Assembly: GCF_003704105.1 (NCBI RefSeq)
Contig: NZ_QUOQ01000002.1
Span: 713,313 to 777,312, forward strand
DNA: 64,000 nt
From: Brevundimonas lutea
Lineage (GTDB): Bacteria; Pseudomonadota; Alphaproteobacteria; Caulobacterales; Caulobacteraceae
Direction: 5' to 3'
This document shows, piece after piece, positions 50,522 to 59,395 of this stretch. Made by a program: the position numbers and the translations under genes. The notes under the pieces were generated by a model. The model was not told where the DNA came from, did no database searches, and worked only from the letters and a program-made list of their open reading frames with translations. The first letter of the stretch is position 1. Each line of letters begins with the position of its first letter.

Positions 50522-50784
50522 CGGCAGTGCATCCGATCACCGGCCGAGACGGGAGGTGATCCAGGTCTCCATGCTGGGCCTCTGCTTCAAGCCTGATGAG
50601 GTTGGGGGACGGCTGATCAGGCCCTGACGGGATCGAGCCAACCGGCGTGTGATCGTCCCCAGGGCCGCCCCCATCCCCGCGCATGCGTGGCCGCGCCCCC
50701 TCCCGATCGCTCACGGATACCTCCACCCAATAGCCGGGCTGGCTGCCGTGCCCATAACCCCGGCTTATATCGCCGGACGGCGTT

Positions 50785-50982
50785 TCAGCGGTGCGGATTG
50801 TCGAACACGCCCTCGACGGTCAGATCGAACAGGGCGGCGATCTTGAAAGCGAGGTCGAGCGAGGGGCGATGTTTGCCGGTCTCGATGGCGAGAACGGCGT
50901 AACGCGAGACGCCCAGCCGCTCGCCGAGGTCGGTCTGGGTCCAGCCGCGCTCGCTCCGAAGGGCCTTCACCCTGTTGGTCAT
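50785..50982 (-). CDS. XRE-family regulator of a membrane-protein pair
   Basis: 65 residues: a complete HTH (TQTDLGERLGVSRYAVLAIE) followed by the short helix LAFKIAALFDLTVEGVFDN that defines the small YozG-like repressors. Its ATG overlaps the end of the membrane-protein gene by four bases, the same layout as at 14940-15161, and here too an inverted repeat precedes the operon (51382-51405). It probably represses both. Confidence 0.85.
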   Translation of the reverse strand: MTNRVKALRSERGWTQTDLGERLGVSRYAVLAIETGKHRPSLDLAFKIAALFDLTVEGVFDNPHR

Positions 50983-51371
50983 TGGGTGCTGCGGATCAGG
51001 GGCGTGACGAGGGCGAACGCGCCCCAGAACAGGGCGTAGACATAGTAGCCCTCAAGGTGCGGCGCGTTGGCGTAGGTTTCGGCGAAGCCCCAGCCGGCGA
51101 AAACGCTGAGCGCCAGTCCGGCCGCCACGATGAAGCGTCTTGCGGTGAGGGCGCGGACGACCTCGTCAGAGTCGCGCATGAAGACCAGAACCGCCCAGGT
51201 CTGACCGAGGATCGGCGCCATGATGGCGGCCACCAGGATCCAGGCCATGGAGAACCCCCTGAACGCTGCCGGTGCTGCAATCAGGAGCACGAGGACCAGG
51301 GCATAGAGTCCCAGGAAGCCTAGCGTCCGGGGCCCGTAGAGTTTCGCGGGGCGGGAAAGAATGTCGGGCAT
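50979..51371 (-). CDS. Integral membrane protein paired with XRE regulator (130 aa)
   Basis: 130 residues with four transmembrane helices (FLGLYALVLVLLIAAPAAF, WILVAAIMAPILGQTWAVLV, FIVAAGLALSVFAGWGFAET, GYYVYALFWGAFALVTPLI). The charged loop VFMRDSDEVVRALTARR in the middle resembles the one in the larger partner at 15154-15765 (DRDERDAEMANR), so both could be variants of one module. Four-base overlap with the XRE gene. Function unknown. Confidence 0.7.
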   Translation of the reverse strand: MPDILSRPAKLYGPRTLGFLGLYALVLVLLIAAPAAFRGFSMAWILVAAIMAPILGQTWAVLVFMRDSDEVVRALTARRFIVAAGLALSVFAGWGFAETYANAPHLEGYYVYALFWGAFALVTPLIRSTQ

Positions 51372-51381
51372 GCCAAATCTC

Positions 51382-51405
51382 CGATGTTAGTCTAACCTAA
51401 CATCG
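51382..51405. promoter_or_regulatory. Inverted repeat CGATGTTAG-N6-CTAACATCG, likely XRE operator
   Basis: Perfect 9-base arms with spacer TCTAAC, ten bases before the membrane-protein ATG. Its place at the head of the XRE/membrane-protein operon suggests that the small repressor binds here. Confidence 0.7.
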
Positions 51406-52001
51406 AAGGGATGTGATGTCTACCTCACATTTGGTCCGTCTCCGGTGACCTTATCCGCCGCCGTCTGGAAGATCTCGGTCGCGAAGTTAGTATCTGGTCG
51501 CACGCGCCAGGCAGACAGGCGAGGTTCAGGCCGAGGCCCGAGCCTCGTCCATTCTCCGCGATGACGGGATTTCGGCCGCTCGGGGGCCCACGCTGAAAAG
51601 TCACCTTTGGGCGTCCGGCGCGGGCGCCCGCCCTTGCGCACGGGTTTCGAATTTAATTGCTTTTCCAAGCCCAGGCCATGAGGCGGGTAAGGCCCAGCGC
51701 GGACCTTCGAATCTCAGATCGCCCTGATCCCGAGGACATCGTCGGTCGCTAGGCGCTTTTCGCAAGATTCGAGCCTGCTGAGCACAGGCGTGGAAATTTG
51801 CGGCTCGCTGGAGACGCGACATTCGTCCTGTCTGAGCGGCACGTCCAAAGTCCGGTGTCCGCCGGGGCGCAAAAGACCGGCCCGGCCTCAAGCAGACATT
51901 GGACCTCGATCCGTCGCGCTCGCTTGAAAATTTTCCAAACGTTCACGTGGCAATCCAACGCGGACGATTGAGGCTACGGAAAAGTGCTTTGGAGCCCCAA
52001 T
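51406..52001. other. Non-coding stretch
   Basis: About 600 bases. Several short frames are open, chiefly on the minus strand, but the translations (Arg/Pro-rich) and lack of ribosome sites argue against genes. GGAG lies before the start at 52002. Confidence 0.4.
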
Positions 52002-52433
52002 ATGCCGAAGCTGACGACGATCCTGACGGCCTTCATCGGAGGGCTGGCCATATCCGACGCCGCTTTTGCCCAAGACGCGACGCCGATCACGCATGGGGAG
52101 GTGGTCGGTGATTGGAGGCTCTTGATAACCCCTGCCGAAGGACAGGGCCGGAGCGTCACGTTCAAGGCCAGGGATGGGAGCCAGCGGCTTGATTTTCCAT
52201 TGGCGATCACGCCTCAGTCCAATGGACGCCTCAACTGTATCATCGACGGGGATCCCGGCGAATGCAGGATAAGGAATGGCGAATTTCGCATAGCCTCGCC
52301 AAGCGACGGATTCACGATAATCTACACCTTGGAGAATCGAACGCGTGAAGGATTCGCGGGCGTGGCCGACTTGAGAGTCCGTCGCCTGCCAATCGGCGGA
52401 CCTATTGGCTCCGTGAGAATGGTCCGCCGTTAG
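52002..52433 (+). CDS. Secreted hypothetical protein (143 aa)
   Basis: 143 residues. The ATG at 52002 follows GGAG by seven bases. The signal peptide is TILTAFIGGLAISDAAFAQ, and the mature part is beta-rich with one Cys pair (GRLNCIIDG and GECRIRNGEF) and no recognised motif. It looks like a small lipocalin or beta-barrel periplasmic protein, but this is only an impression. It converges on hipA downstream. Confidence 0.65.
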   Translation: MPKLTTILTAFIGGLAISDAAFAQDATPITHGEVVGDWRLLITPAEGQGRSVTFKARDGSQRLDFPLAITPQSNGRLNCIIDGDPGECRIRNGEFRIASPSDGFTIIYTLENRTREGFAGVADLRVRRLPIGGPIGSVRMVRR

Positions 52434-52493
52434 CCCCCATGATCCGCCTCATCGCTCTCGCCGCCTGAGCTCAGCTCAAGCCGGGCCGTTCGA

Positions 52494-53744
52494 TCAAGCC
52501 AGTTCGGCCTGCCGAAAGCAGGTCGCAAACCGGCGCGTCTCCGCTTCCCCCAGGCCGGCGTCGTTGAAGCAGGCGCGCCACTCGCTTCGAACGACCTGCG
52601 CGAGCTCCTGAGCCATGGCTATCGCCTGCTCGGCCGTCAGCCCGAAGGTCGCGGCGCCGGCCACGGCGTTTTCCAGAGTCGCGGACCGACCCTGGGGACC
52701 GACCCCGAGGACAAGGGTGCGCTCATGCCCGACCTGGGGCTTGGGCACGACGTCATAGAGCGGTGAAAGCCGCCATCCCTTTGGCCCCCATAGGAAGCCG
52801 TGATTGCGCAGGTGGTCGTCGTCGTTGGTGACGAGGATGTTGAACACCATGCGCCGGAAAAGTTCGACGAGGTCCCTCCGGGGATCGGCGCCGTAGCGCC
52901 GCAGGGCCGCGGCCAGGTCCGCATAGCTGTGGCGCCCGACATCGCTCTCGTGCGCGCCGAGGAAGGTCAGTCCAGAGGCGAAGGGTGTCCGTCGAAGCTC
53001 CCCTGAGGTGAGGGTCCTGTCGAAGCGCTCGATCATGTAGATGTCGCGACCGAGGACCTGCCGGAAGGCGAGCCGGGGAACGTCCAGGCCGCTGCGCGCG
53101 GCCAGGCGCATGGTCGCCAGCTCTATGCGGCAGATCGGGTAGCGATCGTCGTTGGCGGGAAACTTGGCGATCCAGGGCTGACCCTCGACCTCCGTCGCGG
53201 CCTTGGGCCGGGCGCCGCCGAGCGACGAGCCCGCTGTCAGGAGACGACGCAGATTGTCGTCGAGCTCATCGACCGACTGGACCCGCTCGACGGCCACAGC
53301 CAGCTCTTCCAGGGTGAAATGCTCGCCGGGCGCATCACCCTCGCCCCAGGGCGTGAGCCGCTCGGGCTTCTCCGGTGTCGGCCCGAAGGCCAGGGCGCCC
53401 ACTCGATGATCTCCTGAAGCCAGGAGGATTTCGGCTTCGCTCGGCTCCCGATCATCGAGCGCCTTGTACATCAGATAGCGCCCCCAGCCGTCGGGGGCCG
53501 CGTCGCGAATGCCGTTGAAGATCGCAAATCCCTCGTCGGTGCGGAACACGATGTCTTCGCCGCCCGCGTCGGGAAGCGGCAGCTGCACCGGATCGATCGG
53601 CACGCGATCGGGACGTCCGAGATAGCGGCGGCCGTAGGCGAAGGTCGCGAAGCTCGCGCGCGGTTCGCGGGTCATCGTCAGCCGCCCCGCCGGGGCGGGT
53701 CCATCGGGGAGGTGCATGAAGACGATCGTCTCGACGGTCGGCAT
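52494..53744 (-). CDS. hipA: HipA-family type II toxin kinase
   Basis: 416 residues of the HipA kinase family. Landmarks: TAGSSLGGARPKAATEVEG (glycine-rich loop), YMIERFDRTLTSGEL, VFNILVTNDDDHLRNHGFLW (catalytic loop, Asp of N-D-D-D-H) and WRLSPLYDVVP (metal-binding Asp). HipA phosphorylates glutamyl-tRNA synthetase or similar targets and causes growth arrest or persistence. The ATG at 53744 is chosen over an in-frame upstream start. It follows hipB by four bases. It is slightly smaller than E. coli HipA (440). Confidence 0.92.
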   Translation of the reverse strand: MPTVETIVFMHLPDGPAPAGRLTMTREPRASFATFAYGRRYLGRPDRVPIDPVQLPLPDAGGEDIVFRTDEGFAIFNGIRDAAPDGWGRYLMYKALDDREPSEAEILLASGDHRVGALAFGPTPEKPERLTPWGEGDAPGEHFTLEELAVAVERVQSVDELDDNLRRLLTAGSSLGGARPKAATEVEGQPWIAKFPANDDRYPICRIELATMRLAARSGLDVPRLAFRQVLGRDIYMIERFDRTLTSGELRRTPFASGLTFLGAHESDVGRHSYADLAAALRRYGADPRRDLVELFRRMVFNILVTNDDDHLRNHGFLWGPKGWRLSPLYDVVPKPQVGHERTLVLGVGPQGRSATLENAVAGAATFGLTAEQAIAMAQELAQVVRSEWRACFNDAGLGEAETRRFATCFRQAELA

Positions 53745-53748
53745 GACG

Positions 53749-54090
53749 TCAGAAGTCCAGATCGTCGTTGGACGAAGCATGGGTGCGGCGAGGCAGTCGT
53801 GCGATCTCCTCGCTCATGCCTGCGGCGTCCCGCTCCGGAGCCAGGAGATCCTGCAGTCGCGACGTGAAGCCCAGGACGAACAGAGCGCTGGCAAACGCGC
53901 CGAGACTAACCGCGGGATCGCCCGCCTCGAGCCGCTGGAGCGTTTGCCGCCCCACCAGCATCCGGTCGGCGAACAGCTGCTGAGGGATGCGGCGACGTTT
54001 GCGCGCCGTGGCGATGTCCCGGCCCAACGCCGCTATGGCGGCCCGGCTGGGTTCGGGAAGCGACGTCTTGGAGGCGGATGTGCGAGCCAT
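53749..54090 (-). CDS. hipB: HipB-like antitoxin
   Basis: 113 residues. An HTH (QQLFADRMLVGRQTLQRLEA) in the N-terminal half is typical of HipB; the tail ending RRTHASSNDDLDF is acidic and probably contacts HipA. It starts at 54090; in-frame upstream ATG at 54111 lies inside the operator region. Operon with hipA (gap 4 bases). Direct repeats upstream are likely HipB sites. Confidence 0.85.
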   Translation of the reverse strand: MARTSASKTSLPEPSRAAIAALGRDIATARKRRRIPQQLFADRMLVGRQTLQRLEAGDPAVSLGAFASALFVLGFTSRLQDLLAPERDAAGMSEEIARLPRRTHASSNDDLDF

Positions 54091-54097
54091 TCGAAGT

Positions 54098-54149
54098 GAA
54101 TGACATATCATGCGTTAAACAGCAATTAGAATGATAGATCATGCATTAG
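54098..54149. promoter_or_regulatory. Two 21-bp direct repeats, likely HipB operators
   Basis: GAATGACATATCATGCGTTAA (54098-54118) without its last base is 20 bases long; its partner begins GAATGATAGATCATGCATTA at 54129. They share 16 of the first 20 bases and start 31 bases apart, about three helical turns. Both are AT-rich against the surrounding DNA and lie right before hipB, as autoregulatory operators do. Confidence 0.7.
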
Positions 54150-54397
54150 AGGGCGTTCGATCGCAGTCTGGCGCTCGGAGGCGCATATCTAGAGCCAGAC
54201 CGACGGCGCCCTTGGTGTGCGACGGCGTGTCCGATCAAGCCTAATGCTACGCTAGGCGAGGCTGACCTGTATGCCGCTCTGGCCGGATCACTTAGGTCTG
54301 TGATGGACGAGTGTCGCAAGAAAATGAGCACCGACCGCGCCAGGCCTCCTGGGTTCGGCCGCCGCCGTGCCACCATGCTGGAGGGACGCGCGACCCG
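54150..54397. other. Short intergenic stretch
   Basis: Nothing beyond the hipBA promoter region is seen; small open frames have no support. Confidence 0.3.
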
Positions 54398-55474
54398 CTA
54401 CGGGCCAGCGTAGGCGTAACGTCCCTCGCCATACCCCAGCTGAATGCCGTCGATGCGAATGGTCTTGGGGTTTTCCGCGAGAATGGTCCAGTCCTGATGC
54501 TCGTCATAAGGGATCACGGTCCCGCAATCGCCTCTGATGCATTCCCCGCACGACAAGGTCATCCACACCCGCGGACCGTCCGTTCGCGATGATAGGATGC
54601 GGCATGACTCTGCGATGGCGGAGTCGCTGTAGGTTATCGACGAGGCGGTGATCGACAGGGAGCCGGTATAGTCCGGATCAGCGGATATCGGCTCGTAGGC
54701 CCCTTGCCGGAAGGGCCATGGGTGAGAGACGCCAGACCCGTCAGGGGGATAGGCCTCCGATCCGTCCGCCATGGGGTCCTGGAGTCCAGTCGCCCCATCG
54801 CCGGCGGTCATGTCCTCTTCGGTCAGCCAGCGGAGGCGGGTGAACGATGCGCCGTTCCAGCCCCATTCCGCATGGCATCCGTCCGCCGCCGCGGCGGAGC
54901 AGCCCGGCATGCCCAGGGCCGAGAAGCGAAGCCGGGCCGGCCGGGCCTCGCGAACGAACTGCACGCCCCAGACCGAAGAGCCGAAAGCAAGCTGATGTCC
55001 ATTTCGACCCGACAGCCAGACTTCGACCCGGCAGCCGAGACGACCGCAGCCATCGTCACGCCGGCCGCCACGCGCCGCGCCGACGTAGTCCTCGCCGGCG
55101 CCGCGACACTCCGCAGCGCCATAGTCGATGACGTGGTCCGGGGCGTCGTCGCCATTGAGCGCGATGCGGGTGTCGAAACCCTCTCCCCGGATCAATTGGC
55201 CCCCTTCGGCGCGGCACTCGGCTGCATGCTCTTCGATCGCGGCTGCCACGGCGCGAGGCGCGAAGCCCTGAAGAGCGGTCGAGCCCCCTGCAAGAGCGCC
55301 GCCGTCCGTCAGGGCCGTGCGGACCATCAGCGCCCCGTCCGCGACCGCTCCCCGCGGCTGGCCGCCGTCTGCTTGACCGCATGCGCCAAGCAGGGCGGCC
55401 GAAACCAGGCCGAGGGCGGCGGCATGTCCGGGAGAGGCCTTCCTTCGGGTGGGGTAAGGCTCGTGTCGCTTCAT
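54398..55474 (-). CDS. Lipoprotein of unknown function (358 aa)
   Basis: 358 residues. Signal peptide ends in a lipobox (LVSAALLGACGQADGG; LGAC with lipidated Cys). The mature part contains Cys pairs (VIDYGAAECRG, DDGCGRLGCRVEVWLSGRNG, LSCGECIRGDCGTVI) and one region LAFGSSVWGVQFVREARPAR that reads like a beta-propeller or calcium-binding repeat, without clear family identity. The ATG at 55474 lies well inside the open frame and is preceded by GGAAAAGGAGCCC. It is a single gene. Confidence 0.72.
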   Translation of the reverse strand: MKRHEPYPTRRKASPGHAAALGLVSAALLGACGQADGGQPRGAVADGALMVRTALTDGGALAGGSTALQGFAPRAVAAAIEEHAAECRAEGGQLIRGEGFDTRIALNGDDAPDHVIDYGAAECRGAGEDYVGAARGGRRDDGCGRLGCRVEVWLSGRNGHQLAFGSSVWGVQFVREARPARLRFSALGMPGCSAAAADGCHAEWGWNGASFTRLRWLTEEDMTAGDGATGLQDPMADGSEAYPPDGSGVSHPWPFRQGAYEPISADPDYTGSLSITASSITYSDSAIAESCRILSSRTDGPRVWMTLSCGECIRGDCGTVIPYDEHQDWTILAENPKTIRIDGIQLGYGEGRYAYAGP

Positions 55475-55643
55475 GACGGGCTCCTTTTCCTTCAGTCTGT
55501 TGGCGAACGCCTTGCGGAGCAGGCCGCGGCGCGCTGGTCTCGACACAGCTCGGTTCGCGAAAGGGCCGCCACGCGCTTTCCCGCGCCGGCGGACGGCGGA
55601 TCCACGGCGTCGCTTTTGCGGTGCGTTACAGACGGGGCCTTCG

Positions 55644-56222
55644 TCATGGGGACGCCGCCTTGTCGCGACGAGCGACCTCGATACGCAGGTCCTCGGCGAA
55701 GGCGGTCGCGGTCTGCTGGGTCAAGCCGGCGGCCACAAGACGCAGGCGGCTGTCGCTGACCAGGCGCGCGAGCACCTGAAAACTGACGTGATGCTGGGCG
55801 GCTTCGACCTGGAGGCGGGCGTTATGTCCCAGCTGAGCGCCGGCGGTGCTCACGTCGATGACCTGGCTGACGGCGGGGCCTGTGTGGGCATGGCCGACCT
55901 GGATGTCCCGCACCTCGGTCAGGGCGAACCGGGAGCCATGCGCGGCGATGCCGTCGTTGGAGACCGTCACGGTCGACGGCCGGCGTGCGGCGATCTCCCG
56001 CGCGATCCGCTTTCTGTTCGTGTGATGAAGCCACATCACCCAGAGGCTCAGAAGCAGAAGGGGGATGCCCGCCAGGATCACGACGAGGGGAATCGAGATG
56101 AGGGCGACCGCGATCGCGGCGTAGAAGCCGAAATTGCTCAGGGCGGCCCCAGGATAGGGCGCGGGCGTGATCTCGAAGACGGTCACGCCATTGTCTTCTC
56201 GGCGACGGTAGAAGGCATCCAT
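55644..56222 (-). CDS. Membrane protein with PH-like cytoplasmic domain
   Basis: 192 residues. Two membrane segments (LSNFGFYAAIAVALISIPL, VVILAGIPLLLLSLWVMWL) are followed by a domain of about 110 residues that reads like a bacterial pleckstrin-homology (PH) domain (RPSTVTVSNDGIAAHGSRFA, LTEVRDIQVGHAHTGPAVSQ). Divergent from the LuxR-type gene at 56362. Function unknown. Confidence 0.68.
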   Translation of the reverse strand: MDAFYRRREDNGVTVFEITPAPYPGAALSNFGFYAAIAVALISIPLVVILAGIPLLLLSLWVMWLHHTNRKRIAREIAARRPSTVTVSNDGIAAHGSRFALTEVRDIQVGHAHTGPAVSQVIDVSTAGAQLGHNARLQVEAAQHHVSFQVLARLVSDSRLRLVAAGLTQQTATAFAEDLRIEVARRDKAASP

Positions 56223-56361
56223 GATCGAGCGTCCGTGACGAGCTTGGGCGAAACGTGCTGTCCCGAGAGGTTCGACAATCCGGCTGTCGTTGTCATATGC
56301 AGGATGAGGTAGTCGGCTCGCGCGGATTATCGTGAGCGGCCGGCGGGGGAGGGATCGCCTC

Positions 56362-57480
56362 ATGTCGTTCGGGAGCACAGGCCTTTCCGATCGTCTCGAC
56401 GACACGCTCGACACTGTCGACGCGGCCGCCCTTGGGCTGGAAGCCTGGTCCACCGCCCTTGCGAAGCTTCGCGACCTGACCGGCTCGCGGGTCGGGCAAC
56501 TGTCCGCCATCGGCGCGACGGCCGCGTCGTTTGGCTGGTGCACGGGACAGGAGTCCCCGCAGGAGCGCCTGGAGGCAGGCGTCGCCGATCTGCGTATCAA
56601 TTCCCGCAGGCGCGCCAGCCTGTCCGCCCCGGTCATGGCGATCTTGGACGAGGCGCATTTCGACACCGAAGCCGATGTCCGCAGACACCCCGCCTACGGC
56701 GAGTTTCTGAGGCGTCACGACTATCCATACATCTGCCTGTCGCCGGTCGTCCGATCACCGGAGGTGACGATCAATCTGAGCGTCACCCGGGGCGCCGCGC
56801 AGGGCGGGCTGGACGCGGACGGCAAACGGCTGTTCGCGGCCGTTGCGCATCGTGTTCGCCACGCGCTGCGGGTCCAGCAGACCCTTGAGCAAAGGGCGCT
56901 AGACCTCGTGGTCGCGACCTTGGGGCGCATGTCGGGCGCGGTCCTCGCCTGCCGCCGGGACGGAAGAATCCTGTCCTGCACATCCGAGGCGGACACCCTG
57001 CTCGCGACCGGAGACAGACTCGTATCGAGGTGCGGGCGCCTGACGTCGCCCTCGCGAAAGGCCGCTCAATGGCTGTCCGGCGCGATCGCGGCGGCGTCCG
57101 ACGCCCACGCCGCATCGCCCGTCCCTTCGCGGCTGATTCGAGACTCCGACGGCGAGCGGCCGCTGGTGATCGAGATCCAGCGTCTCCCGAACATCGCAGC
57201 CGGCGCTTGGGGAGCCGATACCGTGCTGGTTCTGGCCAGAGACCTCGACCCCGCGCGAAGCGCCTCGCGGGCCGCCTTTCTGGGGGGAGCGACGATGGCC
57301 TTCACGCGGGCGGAGGAGGCCGTGGCTCGCGATCTTCTGTCGGGGTGTTCACCGTCGGAAACCGCCGAAAGGCTCGGCATCGCCGTGGGCACGGTGCGCG
57401 TTCACATACGCAACATCTATGCGAAGGCGGGAGTGCGCAATCAGCTCGCCTTCGCGGCGCTGATGGGGGCGCTGCGCTAG
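56362..57480 (+). CDS. LuxR-family transcriptional regulator with PAS-like sensor
   Basis: 372 residues. The C-terminal 65 residues are a LuxR HTH (FTRAEEAVARDLLSGCSPSE, TAERLGIAVGTVRVHIRNIY, AKAGVRNQLAFAALMGAL). A GAF/PAS-like middle (LVVATLGRMSGAVLACRRDG, RILSCTSEADTLLATGDRLV) is probably the sensor, and the first 130 residues are of unknown fold. No response-regulator Asp is seen. The ATG at 56362 follows a GAGGGA site. Orphan solo regulator; target genes unknown. Confidence 0.82.
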   Translation: MSFGSTGLSDRLDDTLDTVDAAALGLEAWSTALAKLRDLTGSRVGQLSAIGATAASFGWCTGQESPQERLEAGVADLRINSRRRASLSAPVMAILDEAHFDTEADVRRHPAYGEFLRRHDYPYICLSPVVRSPEVTINLSVTRGAAQGGLDADGKRLFAAVAHRVRHALRVQQTLEQRALDLVVATLGRMSGAVLACRRDGRILSCTSEADTLLATGDRLVSRCGRLTSPSRKAAQWLSGAIAAASDAHAASPVPSRLIRDSDGERPLVIEIQRLPNIAAGAWGADTVLVLARDLDPARSASRAAFLGGATMAFTRAEEAVARDLLSGCSPSETAERLGIAVGTVRVHIRNIYAKAGVRNQLAFAALMGALR

Positions 57481-57744
57481 CTGGCCGCGACCTGCCGGGG
57501 GAGCGCCGGCATGAGCGCTGACGTCGTGGGCCTTGGGACGATTGCGCATACCCACCATTCCCTGGGGCCTTACATGGCCCTCGAAACGGCGGGTCGGGCC
57601 GAGGATGACCCATCGAAGCCTTTTCGGGATCACAGTCAAACGGACGCCGTTGGGCAGACGGCGGACCTTGCGCGCTGACGGGCGGGGGTCCGATAAGGTG
57701 GGCTTCGTTTGTCAGGAGCCTGTATGGCCAGGGGAGGGTAGCCA

Positions 57745-58053
57745 ATGACGGCCACATATTCCTGCCACGCCTGCCATGAGCTCTGGGTGGGGCGTCGCGG
57801 TCACGGCGTCGTGGACACCTGTCCGGAATGCGGCGAGATGGACGTTGAACCGCTGAGCGTGGGCGAGGCGCTTCCGGTGGGCGAGGCGATGCTCATGGCG
57901 ACGCTCCAGCGCTCCCGGCCGCGTCGCGAGGGCGGTCGCCCCGACGACCGGGCGCCGGGAGATGACGGACGGGGACGCGGACACGGCGGAGCGGGCTTGC
58001 CGGAGCGCAGCGGTCGTGGTCAGGACCCGGACGATCGGGGGAGCGCCTCATGA
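57745..58053 (+). CDS. Small zinc-ribbon-like protein (102 aa)
   Basis: 102 residues. The N-terminus has a CxxC pair, CHACHELWVGRRG, and a second, TCPECGEMD, the pattern of a zinc ribbon. The rest is a Gly/Arg/Asp-rich tail that is likely disordered. A GGGGAGGG site precedes the ATG. Its stop overlaps the next gene's ATG by four bases. No family recognised. This starts a group of uncharacterised genes. Confidence 0.62.
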   Translation: MTATYSCHACHELWVGRRGHGVVDTCPECGEMDVEPLSVGEALPVGEAMLMATLQRSRPRREGGRPDDRAPGDDGRGRGHGGAGLPERSGRGQDPDDRGSAS

Positions 58054-58424
58054 AAACCATCCGGGCCTTCAAGGACGTCCGCGAGGCGGGGGACGGCCGC
58101 GTGGCGGTCACGGTCGAGGACGAGGACGGCGTCGGGGAGCTCGTCTTGGACGACGGAGCGTTCCGCCGACTGATCGCGGAGGGCTCCCATCTGCTCGAGG
58201 CGCGGGCCCTGGGACGCGAGGTCGACATCCTGGCCCATGAGGCCGACTGGTGGCAGGTCGGGATGACCGGGGACGGCGATCTCGTCCTCTCCTTCCGCAC
58301 GACCGATCTCGGCAGCCGCGCCTTCTTCGTAGATTCGAGCCAGGCCCGGGAACTCGCCGAGGCGGTCGACCGCGCCCTGGCGCTGGACCCGGCGCCGGCG
58401 GCGCGGGTCAAGCCGGTCCACTGA
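58050..58424 (+). CDS. Hypothetical protein (124 aa)
   Basis: 124 residues: MKTIRAFKDVREAGDGRVAV, acidic beta-like segments (VEDEDGVGELVLDDGAFRRL) and a C-terminal helix rich in Ala (FFVDSSQARELAEAVDRALA). It looks like a small folded cytoplasmic domain. The ATG overlaps the zinc-ribbon gene, so they are co-translated. No family recognised. Confidence 0.6.
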   Translation: MKTIRAFKDVREAGDGRVAVTVEDEDGVGELVLDDGAFRRLIAEGSHLLEARALGREVDILAHEADWWQVGMTGDGDLVLSFRTTDLGSRAFFVDSSQARELAEAVDRALALDPAPAARVKPVH

Positions 58425-58583
58425 CGGCATGGCGAGTCAAGGTTCGAAGCCGGTCTGGCGCGACCGCGGGGCCCCAGGGGCGGGGATGGGTGTCCGCTTG
58501 CGCGATGAGTCGGGGCCGTGGGTGGGATCGCGGCGGGCATGGCGAACGCGCGGGCGGCGCCCCGAACGCGAAAGGCGGGCTCC

Positions 58584-59036
58584 ATGAGGCTGATCAGCGA
58601 CGCCGTGGTCTCGGCGAGGGGCGTGGAGCCTTCGGCGCAGGGCCAGGCCTTGGTCTGGAGCCCCGACACCGCCGGCGAGGGGAGGGCGCTGCTGCGCGAC
58701 GCGGTCGTGAAGGGTCTCGACCTGCTGACGCTGGACCACCCGCTCGATCCCGAGGTGATCGCCTCGCTGCTCCAGCTCCACCGGGACGGCGACGGGGATG
58801 TCACCCTCAAGCTCATGCGGTGGTTCCCGCCCGGGGACGCTCTGTCGGTGTCCGAGGACGGCCGGCTGGAAGTGCTGGACCTTCACCCGCCCGCGCGCCT
58901 GGTGCTGGGCGGCGCGGCGGTGTTCTCGCCGGCGGCGGTCGAGGCCTTGCGGGGACGGATCGCCACCCTCGAGGAGATGGTGGCGTGGACGATGGACGCG
59001 GGCCTGGCCGTCGTTCGCCACCCGATTCCGCTCTGA
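58584..59036 (+). CDS. Hypothetical protein (150 aa)
   Basis: 150 residues from the ATG at 58584 (MRLISDAVVSARGVEPSAQG). Some relation in tone to the previous gene: acidic and Ala/Leu-rich, with helices (GRALLRDAVVKGLDLLTLDH, DAGLAVVRHPIPL). An upstream ATG at 58518 in frame gives an Ala/Arg-rich extension that is probably not translated. No family recognised. Separated from the previous gene by about 160 bases. Confidence 0.55.
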   Translation: MRLISDAVVSARGVEPSAQGQALVWSPDTAGEGRALLRDAVVKGLDLLTLDHPLDPEVIASLLQLHRDGDGDVTLKLMRWFPPGDALSVSEDGRLEVLDLHPPARLVLGGAAVFSPAAVEALRGRIATLEEMVAWTMDAGLAVVRHPIPL

Positions 59037-59068
59037 CCTTGGGGCGCGGCTGGGCGCCTCAGGGGCGA

Positions 59069-59320
59069 TCAGGCGATCTCGAGATCGTCCGGCGTGGGCG
59101 CTTCCAGGGCCTCGAGGCGGTCGGCGGCGTCGCCGGCGACGACCCAGGCGTGGCCGATGGCGGCGCGGCGGAGCGCCTCGCCCTCGGCGTCGGCGGGAAC
59201 CGGTACGCGACAGGCGACCTCACTGCCGTCCGCGGCCTGGACGGTGACCGTGGCCCATCTCAAGCCGGGGCGGGCGGCGCAGGCGTCCCCGGCCTCGATG
59301 CGGATGTCGTGCTCGCTCAT
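59069..59320 (-). CDS. Hypothetical protein (83 aa)
   Basis: 83 residues, acidic (MSEHDIRIEAGDACAARPGL; PTPDDLEIA), with beta-like start (RWATVTVQAADGSEVACRVP) and a helical second half. On the opposite strand from the three genes before it, and 75 bases past the start of the ParB-like gene's end. No family recognised; moderate support from regular composition. Confidence 0.45.
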   Translation of the reverse strand: MSEHDIRIEAGDACAARPGLRWATVTVQAADGSEVACRVPVPADAEGEALRRAAIGHAWVVAGDAADRLEALEAPTPDDLEIA

Positions 59321-59395
59321 CGTGAAGACTCCGAACTGTGGCGGTGAGCCGGTAACATCATCCGCCTTCGGCGCAAACGGCCGGGGTTGGAGGCG

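Noticed and set aside
51420..51891. Two overlapping minus-strand frames of 82 and 96 residues
   Set aside because: TTG or weak starts, Arg/Pro-rich and overlapping each other; more likely non-coding.
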